From positions 1 through 16,663 of the forward strand of contig CAMNHO010000028.1 in assembly GCA_946539765.1 (NCBI GenBank): 16,663 nt of DNA, in the 5' to 3' direction. The DNA comes from UBA4312 sp002394635. Its GTDB lineage: Bacteria > Bacillota_I > Bacilli_A > Erysipelotrichales > Erysipelotrichaceae. The notes below the pieces were generated by a model, which was not told where the DNA came from, did no database searches, and saw only the letters and a program-made list of their open reading frames with translations. Shown in pieces: positions 7,695-14,807 of this stretch (positions are counted from its first letter, which is position 1; every line of letters begins with the position of its first letter). The position numbers and the translations under genes are program-made.

Positions 7695-8656
7695 AAGTAT
7701 TTGTAAAAGACTTAGCGGAAGAATTTGAATGGGAACAGATCGTCGGTGACCAGGAAAGCTTATACAGAGAGGTTGTTCTGGGGGACACCAATCGTCCCGG
7801 ACTGGAACTGGCGGGGTACCTGCCGGATCCGGCTCCTTCAAGAATCGTGGTTTTAGGGGAAAAGGAAAGTCGCTTTATTGCCGAGTTCATGGATGAAGTG
7901 GCACAGCGCCGCTCTTTCGAATATCTGACAAAAAAACAGATTCCATGCATCGTCGTCAGCGAAGGCCTGGAGATTCCGGAGGTATTGATCGAAATTGCGG
8001 AACGTAAGAATTTTCCGGTTTTTCGAAGCCATACAAAAACATCCCGTGTCGTCATCGGCATTACGAACTTTTTGGATGAGCGTTTAGCGGAATCCATGAT
8101 CATTCATGGAGAACTGCTGCGCATTTTCGGTGTCGGTGTATTGATTACGGGAAAATCCGGCATGGGAAAAAGCGAAATTGCCCTGGAATTGATCAAACGA
8201 GGCCATCAGCTGATAGCCGATGACCGGGTGGACTGTTATCACATTCACAATACCTTGTTGGGTAGAACACCGGATTTGTTAAAGGGATTTATGGAAATGC
8301 GTGGTGTCGGTATTATCAACGTACCACGGATGTTCGGTGCCGGTTCGTATGCCTCCAGTGTGCACATCGGTTTACATATCGTTTTGGAACCCTTTGATGA
8401 CACAAAAGAATATGACCGTGTTGGAATTGAAGACAAGGAATATACAGATATCTTTGGTATCAAAATCTTAAAGATGCGGATCCCGGTATCCTCCGGACGT
8501 CCCATGGCAACCATTATTGAAACCGCGGTGACCAATTATCTTTTGATCAAAAGCGGTATCGATTCGGCCAAAGAGTTTGAGGAGCGTGTCATTGAGAAAA
8601 TTGAACGGAACCGGATGACAGGAGAAGAAAACGATGAGTGTGTTACCGACCTCTAA
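7691..8656 (+). CDS. hprK: HPr kinase/phosphorylase
   Basis: A 321-aa HprK/P, which phosphorylates and dephosphorylates Ser46 of HPr (and Crh where present) and so sets carbon catabolite repression in Firmicutes. Family landmarks are His139 in IIHGELL, the P-loop GKSGMGKSE (154-162), ADDRV with Asp177/Asp178, and the signature MRGVGIINV (203-211). The P-loop has Lys155 where most homologues known to me have Asp (GDSGxGKSE); the catalytic Lys and Ser are kept. It starts in the ATGA overlap with uvrA, with only a weak GGGG upstream, so translation probably depends on uvrA. Its last 23 bases overlap lgt. The hprK-lgt pairing is common in Firmicutes. Confidence 0.97.
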   Translation: MKVFVKDLAEEFEWEQIVGDQESLYREVVLGDTNRPGLELAGYLPDPAPSRIVVLGEKESRFIAEFMDEVAQRRSFEYLTKKQIPCIVVSEGLEIPEVLIEIAERKNFPVFRSHTKTSRVVIGITNFLDERLAESMIIHGELLRIFGVGVLITGKSGMGKSEIALELIKRGHQLIADDRVDCYHIHNTLLGRTPDLLKGFMEMRGVGIINVPRMFGAGSYASSVHIGLHIVLEPFDDTKEYDRVGIEDKEYTDIFGIKILKMRIPVSSGRPMATIIETAVTNYLLIKSGIDSAKEFEERVIEKIERNRMTGEENDECVTDL

Positions 8657-9698
8657 GGTCTTTCTGCAGATCGGTCCGTTTCAGGTGACCTGGTATGCGC
8701 TCTGTATTCTGACGGGCGCCTTCCTTGCGTATTGGCTCAGCCAGCGAACCATGAAAAGATGGAAATATGCCACCGAGATCCTGGAGGATTACTTGTTTCC
8801 GATGTTGTTGTGCGGAATCGTAGGGGCTCGTCTTTATTACGTGCTCTTTCAATGGTCATACTACAGTCAATATCCTTCCGATATCATTGCGGTATGGAAG
8901 GGAGGCTTGGCCATTCACGGTGGCTTGATTGCTGGTGTATTGTTCAGCTACTTTTACTTTAAGCGCAGGAAAATCTCCTTTCTACGCATGTTTGACTGTA
9001 TTATGCCCAACGTATTGATTGCCCAGGCCTTAGGACGCTGGGGAAACTTTGCTAACCAGGAGGCTTTTGGAAATATCGTAGCGGAGAGCTACTTTGATCA
9101 TTTCCCGGCTTTTATCAAAAAACAGATGTATATTAACGGTGCCTATCGGCAGCCGACATTTTTGTATGAGAGTGCTTTGAACATACTGGGCTTTTTTCTC
9201 ATTACCATGCTATATCGGAAAAAATGGATGAAGCGGCAGGGGGATGCCGGCTTTGCATACATGATCTGGTATGGCTGTGTGCGTTTCTTTGTGGAAGGCT
9301 TTCGGACGGATTCTTTGATGTTAGGACCTTTAAAGATAGCGCAGGTCATTTCCTTAGCAGCTATTCTTTTTGGCATATTGGGTATGTTGGGAATTTGGCA
9401 TAAGGTATTTCACTGGTATAAAAAGCCAATCATTCTATGCGAAAAGGAAATGGATATAAACATGACTGTGGATGGCAAGGCATCTACCACAGAAGAGATC
9501 CTGGACTTCTGTAAAGAGAAAGGAAGGGACAATGTGGTTTATCTGACTGAAACGGAACAAGGGGTACAACGGGCAAAAGAGCTGGCGCTGTATTCAATAT
9601 CGACGAACCCGGATCTTCATGCTTGTCAGACAGTGACGGAATATACGCATACGATCTTCGATCAGCCAAGGACATGGAATGATCTGAAAATATGGTAA
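8634..9698 (+). CDS. lgt: Prolipoprotein diacylglyceryl transferase (Lgt) with C-terminal extension
   Basis: Lgt transfers diacylglycerol from phosphatidylglycerol to the lipobox cysteine of prolipoproteins at the outer face of the membrane. The 354-aa product has several membrane helices and the family motifs: HGG (95-97), GRWGNFANQEAFG (134-146), and RFFVEGFRTDSL (217-228). The start is supported by AGGAGAAG at 8620-8627, inside hprK. Typical Lgt proteins end near residue 260-290; here the last helix ends about 258, and a charged tail of roughly 90 residues follows (STTEEILDFCKEKGRDNVVYL and onward). The tail has no recognised motif and its role is unknown. It is continuous in frame with no sign of frameshift. 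A substrate, MetQ, is encoded in this window. Confidence 0.97.
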   Translation: MSVLPTSKVFLQIGPFQVTWYALCILTGAFLAYWLSQRTMKRWKYATEILEDYLFPMLLCGIVGARLYYVLFQWSYYSQYPSDIIAVWKGGLAIHGGLIAGVLFSYFYFKRRKISFLRMFDCIMPNVLIAQALGRWGNFANQEAFGNIVAESYFDHFPAFIKKQMYINGAYRQPTFLYESALNILGFFLITMLYRKKWMKRQGDAGFAYMIWYGCVRFFVEGFRTDSLMLGPLKIAQVISLAAILFGILGMLGIWHKVFHWYKKPIILCEKEMDINMTVDGKASTTEEILDFCKEKGRDNVVYLTETEQGVQRAKELALYSISTNPDLHACQTVTEYTHTIFDQPRTWNDLKIW

Positions 9699-9702
9699 GA
9701 AA

Positions 9703-9735
9703 AAAGGATGTAACCTGACAGGTACATCCTTTATC
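9703..9735. terminator. Bidirectional terminator between lgt and tRNA-Pro
   Basis: AAAGGATGTA (9703-9712) pairs with TACATCCTTT (9723-9732), and the loop can form an inner ACCT/AGGT stem. On the plus strand it ends in TTTATCTTTTA, closing lgt. On the minus strand it ends in a run of six T, closing the convergent tRNA-Pro gene. Confidence 0.85.
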
Positions 9736-9742
9736 TTTTACA

Positions 9743-9819
<77 letters not shown>

Positions 9820-9827
9820 GTGAGAGT

Positions 9828-9836
9828 ATAATAGCA
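9828..9836 (-). promoter_or_regulatory. Possible extended -10 for tRNA-Pro
   Basis: Read on the minus strand this is TGCTATTAT, an extended -10 pattern, without a recognisable -35. The start predicted near 9821 would leave a leader of only a couple of bases before the mature tRNA, so the true start may differ. Confidence 0.35.
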
Positions 9837-9945
9837 CGTTCTTAGAAAAAAAGATAGAATTTTTTTATTGAGAAAAGGAATCTATTTTAAGTAAGGATAT
9901 CCTAACGAAAACGAGGGCATCGAGGTCATATTTTAAAAACACCTT

Positions 9946-9954
9946 TGATATAAT
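9946..9954 (+). promoter_or_regulatory. Extended -10 promoter of the rubrerythrin gene
   Basis: TGATATAAT is a perfect extended -10 (TATAAT at 9949-9954). No good -35 lies 17 bp upstream. The start near 9961 leaves a short leader that still contains AAGGAG at 9965-9970. No clear PerR box was seen in the surrounding AT-rich DNA. Confidence 0.6.
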
Positions 9955-9977
9955 GTGGAAAAAGAAGGAGAATAAAT

Positions 9978-10511
9978 ATGGATTTAAAAGGAACAAAAAC
10001 AGAAAAAAATTTGCAGACTGCTTTTGCGGGAGAATCTCAGGCACGCAACAAGTATACGTATTTTGCTGAAATCGCCAAACAGGAAGGGTTGGATCAGATT
10101 GCGGATATCTTTTTGGAAACCGCAAGAAATGAGCAGGAACATGCCCGTTTATGGTTTGATGCGTTAGGTGGTATCGGTAATACTGCAGAAAACTTAAAAG
10201 CGGCTGCAGCAGGTGAAAACTACGAATGGACAGAAATGTACAAGGAATTTGCGGACATTGCCCGTGAAGAAGGATTTACGCAAATTGCGTTCAAATTCGA
10301 TAAGGTGGCTGAAATTGAAAAACACCACGAAGAAAGATATCTGGCATTGTTGGATAATGTAGAAAAGGAAGCTGTGTATGCCAAGGAAGAAGAAACAACG
10401 TGGGTATGCAGCATCTGTGGTTTCAAGTACACAGGAGCCAAAGCACCGAAAAAATGTCCGGTATGTGGTTATCCACAGTCTGCTTTCCAACCGGAAGCTA
10501 AAAATTATTAA
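9978..10511 (+). CDS. rbr: Rubrerythrin
   Basis: A 177-aa cytoplasmic non-haem iron protein that reduces hydrogen peroxide in anaerobes. Residues 1-140 form the ferritin-like diiron four-helix bundle with the expected ExxH/ExxR-type ligands (AGESQARNKY, ETARNEQEHARLW, KVAEIEKHHEERY). The C-terminal rubredoxin-like domain binds one iron through CSIC and CPVC separated by 12 residues, the rubrerythrin spacing. AAGGAG seven bases upstream fixes the start. It has its own promoter and terminator, so it is monocistronic. Its presence suggests an anaerobic host that meets oxygen or peroxide. The gene symbol follows family usage. Confidence 0.97.
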   Translation: MDLKGTKTEKNLQTAFAGESQARNKYTYFAEIAKQEGLDQIADIFLETARNEQEHARLWFDALGGIGNTAENLKAAAAGENYEWTEMYKEFADIAREEGFTQIAFKFDKVAEIEKHHEERYLALLDNVEKEAVYAKEEETTWVCSICGFKYTGAKAPKKCPVCGYPQSAFQPEAKNY

Positions 10512-10521
10512 TATTCTTTAT

Positions 10522-10550
10522 AAAGAAGGTCGAAAGGCCTTTTTTATTTT
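10522..10550 (+). terminator. Rubrerythrin terminator (GAAA tetraloop)
   Basis: AAGGTC (10526-10531) pairs with GGCCTT (10536-10541), with one G-T wobble, around a GAAA tetraloop; flanking A and T bases extend the stem. The tail is TTTTTATTTT. The hairpin overlaps the putative -35 and spacer of the purD promoter. Confidence 0.8.
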
Positions 10551-10558
10551 GGTAGAAT
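10530..10558 (+). promoter_or_regulatory. purD-fhs promoter overlapping the rubrerythrin terminator
   Basis: TGGTAGAAT at 10550-10558 is an extended -10, with TCGAAA (10530-10535) as a four-of-six -35 at 17 bp. The start near 10565 would give a leader of about 23 nt. The -35 coincides with the loop side of the upstream terminator hairpin. Confidence 0.55.
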
Positions 10559-10587
10559 ATATGCGTAAAAGAAAAGAGGACAAAGAA

Positions 10588-11823
10588 ATGAAGATTCTTG
10601 TAGTAGGAAAAGGTGGCCGGGAACATGCCTTGGCCTTGGCATGTTCGAAATCACCACTTTGTACACAGTTATACAGTGCACCTGGCAACCCGGGGATGGC
10701 AGCCATCAGTGAATGTGTCGACATTTCGGACAGTGATGTGGATGCATTGGTGGCCTTTGCGAAACAGGAAGCCATCGATCTGACCGTGGTAGGACCGGAA
10801 GCTACGCTGGCACTGGGAATCGTCGATGCTTTTGAAAAAGAGGGGCTGAAGATCTTCGGGCCGACCAAGGCAGCGACACAGGTGGAATCCAGCAAGGACT
10901 TTGCCAAGAACATCATGGCAAAATACAACATTCCGACAGCAGCTTATCGGACCTTTGATCAGTATGAAGAAGCAGCTGCTTATGTAAAAGAGCAGGGTGC
11001 GCCAATCGTTATCAAAGAAGATGGTTTAAAAGCCGGAAAAGGTGTAACAGTTGCCCAAAGTGAACAGGAAGCACTGGAAGCCTTGAAAATTGCGTTTGCG
11101 ATCAAGGGCAATAAGGTTGTCATCGAAGAATGTTTAACAGGTTTTGAATTCTCATTGATTTGTTTAGTGAATAAAGATCTTGTCATTCCTTTGGAAGTGG
11201 CGCAGGATCATAAACCGGTAAGTGATGGTGATAAAGGACCAAATACCGGAGGCATGGGTTCCTATTCCCCGGTAAAACGGATCACACCGGCATTGAAACA
11301 GGAAGCCATGGACCAGATCATCGTACCAATGGCCAAAGCGATGGTACAGGAAGGGGTTCCTTTCAAAGGTTTCTTATACGGTGGTTTAATGGAGACAGAA
11401 AACGGCGTCAAGACGATTGAGTTCAATGCTCGTTTCGGTGATCCGGAAGCAGAGGTCATTCTGCCTCGTCTGGAAAGCGATTTTGTTCAGGCCATGCTGG
11501 ATGTGCTGGAGGGTAAGGAAGTAACTTTACGGTGGACCGATCAGGTCAGCCACGGAGTTGTGATGGCCAGTACAAACTATCCGGCCAGCTCGACCAAGGG
11601 AGCTGTCATCAAAGGCGTGGATGACAGTGAAGCTATGGTCTTCCATATGGGAACGAAGCTGGTGGATGGCAATCTGGTCACCGACGGAGGGCGTGTACTG
11701 ATGGTTACCACATTGGCAGATACATTGGAACAGGCATTTGAGCAGACGTATGCAGCCGTAAAGAAAATACATTGTGATGAACTGTTTTACAGAAGTGATA
11801 TTGGAAGAAAGGATATGGACTAA
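10588..11823 (+). CDS. purD: Phosphoribosylamine-glycine ligase (GAR synthetase)
   Basis: PurD joins glycine to 5-phosphoribosylamine using ATP, the second step of purine synthesis. The correct start is the ATG at 10588, giving MKILVVGKGGREHALA, the canonical N-terminus; AGAGGA at 10575-10580 is the ribosome site. A longer frame from 10378 would overlap rubrerythrin and add an unrelated leader. The 411-aa product shows the ATP-grasp features IVIKEDGLKAGKGVTVA and EFNARFGDPEAEVILPRL. It abuts fhs with a TAATG overlap. Being away from other pur genes while next to fhs suggests a split purine pathway with coordinated one-carbon supply; this is inference. A 9-bp inverted repeat lies inside its first codons (10621-10646). 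Confidence 0.97.
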   Translation: MKILVVGKGGREHALALACSKSPLCTQLYSAPGNPGMAAISECVDISDSDVDALVAFAKQEAIDLTVVGPEATLALGIVDAFEKEGLKIFGPTKAATQVESSKDFAKNIMAKYNIPTAAYRTFDQYEEAAAYVKEQGAPIVIKEDGLKAGKGVTVAQSEQEALEALKIAFAIKGNKVVIEECLTGFEFSLICLVNKDLVIPLEVAQDHKPVSDGDKGPNTGGMGSYSPVKRITPALKQEAMDQIIVPMAKAMVQEGVPFKGFLYGGLMETENGVKTIEFNARFGDPEAEVILPRLESDFVQAMLDVLEGKEVTLRWTDQVSHGVVMASTNYPASSTKGAVIKGVDDSEAMVFHMGTKLVDGNLVTDGGRVLMVTTLADTLEQAFEQTYAAVKKIHCDELFYRSDIGRKDMD

Positions 11824-13493
11824 TGGCTAAAACAGATTTAGAGATTGCGCAGGAAACGAAGTTAGAACCAATTGCGAAAGTAGCAGCGAAGATCGGAATT
11901 CCGGAAGAGGCTTTGGAGCCTTACGGAAAGTATAAAGGAAAACTCTCCTTTGACTATATCCGTGAGCTGGAATCCAGACCGGAAGGAAAGCTGATTCTGG
12001 TTACTGCTATTAACCCGACCAAAGCGGGCGAAGGAAAGAGTACGACAACGGTCGGATTGGGAGACGCGTTGAATGTATTGGGGAAGAAAACCATGATGGC
12101 GCTGCGGGAACCAAGCTTAGGACCGGTATTCGGTTTAAAGGGAGGAGCAACCGGTGGTGGTTATGCCCAGGTTGTACCGATGGAAGATATCAATCTGCAT
12201 TTTACCGGGGATATGCATGCGATTACGACAGCTAACAACCTGGTAAGCGCTTGTCTGGATAACTCCATCTATCAGGGAAATCCTCTAAATATCGATCCGG
12301 AACGAATCACTTTTAAACGTTGTCTGGATATGAATGACCGTACTCTCCGTCAGATTACCATCGGACAGGGATCTAAGGTGAATGGAGTCGAACGTGTAGA
12401 CGGATTCAACATTACAGTAGCCAGTGAAGTTATGGCAGCTTTATGTCTGGCCAACGACTTAATGGATCTGAAAGAACGTTTTGCCAATATGCTGGTGGCT
12501 TTTACATATGATGGCAAACCAGTCTATGTTCGTGATTTAGGAATACAAGGGGCCATGGCCATGGTTATGAAAGATGCTATTCTGCCAAACATCGTACAGA
12601 CTCTAGAGCATAATCCGGTATTGATCCATGGTGGACCATTCGCCAACATTGCTCATGGTTGTAACTCCGTAATTGCGACAAAAGCTTGTCTGCATTTAGC
12701 GGATTATACCGTAACAGAAGCCGGTTTCGGTGCTGATCTGGGAGCTGAAAAATTCTTGGATATCAAATGTCGTTTTGCTGGATTGCATCCGAATGCAGTC
12801 GTCATCGTGGCAACGATCCGTGCCTTGAAGCAACATGGCGGTGTGGCCTTTGAAGATCTAAAGGAAGAGAATGTGGAAGCAATGCTGGCAGGTTGTGAAA
12901 ACCTGGCTAAACATATCGATACGATCCAGCAGTTTGGATTGCCGTATATTGTGGCAATCAATGAATTTGCAACAGATACGGAAAAGGAAATCGAAGCGCT
13001 GGAAAACTGGTGTCAGGAAAATGGACATCCGATGTCCTTGTCCCAGGTATGGGCCAAAGGTGGTCAAGGTGCTCTGGATCTGGCACAGAAGGTTATTGAC
13101 TTATGTGATCAGGAAAATAACTACGCGCCATTATACGATACAGATTTAACGATCGAAGAAAAGGTAGAAGCCATTGCTAAGAAGGTATACGGAGCAGAAA
13201 ATGTCGTCTTTACCGAAGAAGCACAGGCACAGATCAAGGAATTTAATGCGATGGGATGGGGCAAAATGCCAATCTGTATGGCAAAAACACAAATGTCTCT
13301 GACCGATGATGGATCGAAGATGGGACGTCCGAAAGGCTTTACAATTACAGTTCGTGAACTTCGTCCAAGCCTGGGTGCCGGTTTCATTGTTGCCTTGACA
13401 GGGAAAGTATTGACTATGCCGGGATTGCCGGTTCATCCTTCGGCGTTGAACATGGATATTGACCAAGAAGGTACGATCGTCGGCCTATTCTAG
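11823..13493 (+). CDS. fhs: Formate-tetrahydrofolate ligase
   Basis: A 556-aa enzyme, the normal length, that makes 10-formyl-THF from formate, THF and ATP. This feeds purine synthesis and, in some anaerobes, acetogenic carbon flow. Diagnostic stretches are NPTKAGEGKSTTTVGLGDAL (nucleotide-binding loop), REPSLGPVFGLKGGATGGGY, and FTGDMHAI, with VRELRPSLGAGF and a PGLPVHPSA segment near the C-terminus. Its ATG shares one base with the purD stop, with AAAGGA about a dozen bases upstream, so the two are co-transcribed. Its TAG stop is the first triplet of a perfect AT-rich hairpin. No other folate gene is nearby. Confidence 0.98.
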   Translation: MAKTDLEIAQETKLEPIAKVAAKIGIPEEALEPYGKYKGKLSFDYIRELESRPEGKLILVTAINPTKAGEGKSTTTVGLGDALNVLGKKTMMALREPSLGPVFGLKGGATGGGYAQVVPMEDINLHFTGDMHAITTANNLVSACLDNSIYQGNPLNIDPERITFKRCLDMNDRTLRQITIGQGSKVNGVERVDGFNITVASEVMAALCLANDLMDLKERFANMLVAFTYDGKPVYVRDLGIQGAMAMVMKDAILPNIVQTLEHNPVLIHGGPFANIAHGCNSVIATKACLHLADYTVTEAGFGADLGAEKFLDIKCRFAGLHPNAVVIVATIRALKQHGGVAFEDLKEENVEAMLAGCENLAKHIDTIQQFGLPYIVAINEFATDTEKEIEALENWCQENGHPMSLSQVWAKGGQGALDLAQKVIDLCDQENNYAPLYDTDLTIEEKVEAIAKKVYGAENVVFTEEAQAQIKEFNAMGWGKMPICMAKTQMSLTDDGSKMGRPKGFTITVRELRPSLGAGFIVALTGKVLTMPGLPVHPSALNMDIDQEGTIVGLF

Positions 13494-13515
13494 TTATAAA
13501 AAATATTTATAACTA
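13491..13515. repeat. Perfect AT-rich palindrome starting at the fhs stop codon
   Basis: TAGTTATAAA (13491-13500) and TTTATAACTA (13506-13515) are exact inverted complements around AAATA. The stem has only two G-C pairs and no T run, so it is a weak terminator at best. TATTTATAA within it (13504-13512) recurs at 13518-13526, a 14-bp period. It could be an mRNA 3'-end hairpin or a protein site. Confidence 0.5.
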
Positions 13516-13533
13516 ATTATTTATAAACAATAT

Positions 13534-13562
13534 TTGAAAAAACAAATCTATATGACTAAAAT
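13534..13562 (+). promoter_or_regulatory. Promoter of the T-box leader and metQNI
   Basis: TTGAAA (13534-13539) and TAAAAT (13557-13562) are separated by exactly 17 bp, the best -35/-10 pair in the window. Transcription should begin near 13569, just before the T-box stem I. Confidence 0.75.
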
Positions 13563-13568
13563 AGATAT

Positions 13569-13824
13569 TGTAAAAAGACAAAGAACAGGAGAGTACATTG
13601 TTTCCTCTTTACAGAGAGTCTTAGTTTGGTGCAATAAGACAAGCAGGAGGCAGTCGAAGATGGCCTGGGAGTCGTGGGGTCGATAGGTAGGTTCCACCGG
13701 AATTGCCCGTTATCGCAATAGAGTATAACTGATTTTCAGCGTACTTGAAGAGGAAATGATCGTAAGGTTATTTTGAATTAAGGTGGTAACACGGGTAGCA
13801 CGTCCTTAAGTTGGCGTGCTTTTT
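13569..13824 (+). ncRNA. T-box riboswitch leader, probably tRNA-Met responsive
   Basis: Stem I parts are visible: GAGAGTA (13589-13595), AGAGA (13613-13617), a distal hairpin GTCTTA/TAAGAC (13618-13623 with 13635-13640), and lower pairings CCTC/GAGG and CAGG/CCTG. The specifier loop contains GAAGATGG, with ATG at 13660-13662 as the likely Met codon. The antiterminator is TTAAGG (13778-13783) pairing with CCTTAA (13804-13809), with the conserved AAGGTGGTAACACGG. Its TGGT bulge would pair with a tRNA end ACCA, fitting discriminator A as in tRNA-Met. The alternative terminator is AGCACG (13797-13802) with CGTGCT (13815-13820) followed by T's. Uncharged tRNA-Met should permit transcription of the methionine importer downstream. 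Confidence 0.88.
13797..13824 (+). terminator. T-box regulated terminator
   Basis: AGCACG pairs with CGTGCT, with possible extra CC/GG pairs past a bulged T, followed by five T's (13820-13824). It is mutually exclusive with the antiterminator because both use the 13797-13809 segment. Confidence 0.85.
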
Positions 13825-13875
13825 ATAAGCTTAGGGTACGATCCTTTTCAAGAGTGACAGAAGGAGGAAGAAAGC

Positions 13876-14727
13876 ATGAAAAAATTAGTTAAAGCATTGT
13901 TGGCTGCTGGTTTGGCAGCAAGTTTGGTTGCTTGTGGTTCAAGCTCTTCGGATACTGGCTCCGATGCATCGGAAAAGGATGATAAAGTCATTACGGTAGG
14001 GGCAACACCAGTCCCTCATGCCCAGATCTTAAACGAAGTGGTCAAAGACAAGCTGGCTGAAGATGGATGGACTTTAGAGGTTGTAGAATTTAACGATTAT
14101 GTTCTTCCGAACACGTCTTTGGAAGAAGGCGAAATTGATGCCAACTACTATCAGACCTTAGGTTATATGAACGGAGAAAATGAATCTCGTGGTTTGCATC
14201 TTGTCGCAGTGAAGGGTGTTCATATTGAACCAATGGGAATCTATTCTGAAAAATATGAAAAGCTCGAAGATATTCCGGAAGGAGCAGAAATTGCCGTTCC
14301 GAACGATGAAGACAACCGCGACCGTGCCGTACAGTTCTTGATCTCACAAGGCTTCCTGGAAGAAACCGATGATTACAGTGCCGCTGCAATCAATGACAAT
14401 GCGGAAGTGAATCCAAAGGGTTACAAGATTACCGAACTAGAAGCGGCTACATTGCCACGTGCTTTATCCGATGTAGATGCAGCAGTCATTAACGGAAACT
14501 ATGCATTGGAAGCAGACTTACCGGCATCCCATCCGGCATTGGCCATCGAAGAATTTGATGATGAAACATCGGTATTACGTACAAACTTCCTGGTTGTGAA
14601 AGAAGGAACAGAAGATTCTGAAAAGATCCAGGCTTTGATCAAAGCCATTACTTCGGATGAAGTACAGAAATATATCGACGATACTTATAAAGGAGCGGTT
14701 ATTACTTCCTTTATTGATCCGGAATAG
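13876..14727 (+). CDS. metQ: Methionine ABC transporter substrate-binding lipoprotein
   Basis: A 283-aa NlpA/MetQ-family lipoprotein. The signal peptide MKKLVKALLAAGLAASLVAC ends in lipobox LVAC with Cys20, the site for Lgt and signal peptidase II, so the protein is anchored outside the membrane. A low-complexity Ser/Asp linker follows. The mature part starts ITVGATPVPHAQILNEV and has NDYVLPNTSLEEGEIDANYYQ, typical of this family. AAGGAGG at 13861-13867 sets the start. It lies directly after the T-box and upstream of the ATPase and permease, in the order Q-N-I. Substrate assignment to methionine rests on the family, the NIL domain of the ATPase and the T-box; some NlpA members bind other ligands. 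Confidence 0.93.
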   Translation: MKKLVKALLAAGLAASLVACGSSSSDTGSDASEKDDKVITVGATPVPHAQILNEVVKDKLAEDGWTLEVVEFNDYVLPNTSLEEGEIDANYYQTLGYMNGENESRGLHLVAVKGVHIEPMGIYSEKYEKLEDIPEGAEIAVPNDEDNRDRAVQFLISQGFLEETDDYSAAAINDNAEVNPKGYKITELEAATLPRALSDVDAAVINGNYALEADLPASHPALAIEEFDDETSVLRTNFLVVKEGTEDSEKIQALIKAITSDEVQKYIDDTYKGAVITSFIDPE

Positions 14728-14748
14728 GATATAATTGAATAGCTAAAG

Positions 14749-14781
14749 GAAATGTTCAGGGTAAATTATCCTGAACATTTC
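14749..14781 (+). other. Stable hairpin between metQ and metN
   Basis: GAAATGTTCAGG (14749-14760) and CCTGAACATTTC (14770-14781) form a perfect 12-bp stem with a 9-nt loop. No T run follows, so it should not terminate. It may protect the 3' end of a processed metQ mRNA and so favour more binding protein than ATPase. Confidence 0.65.
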
Positions 14782-14807
14782 ATGGTATATAAGAGAGGAC
14801 CGAGATT

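Noticed and set aside
9837..9900. A7/T7 tract as a terminator upstream of rubrerythrin
   Set aside because: AT-only complementarity with no GC stem; neighbouring tRNA and lgt are already closed by the hairpin at 9703-9735.
10378..10587. Longer N-terminus for purD
   Set aside because: The extra 70 codons overlap rubrerythrin and its terminator, and the canonical MKILVVGKGGREHA start with a ribosome site is at 10588.
13494..13875. SAM (S-box) riboswitch upstream of metQ
   Set aside because: No S-box core was seen; the T-box motif, antiterminator and terminator account for the leader.
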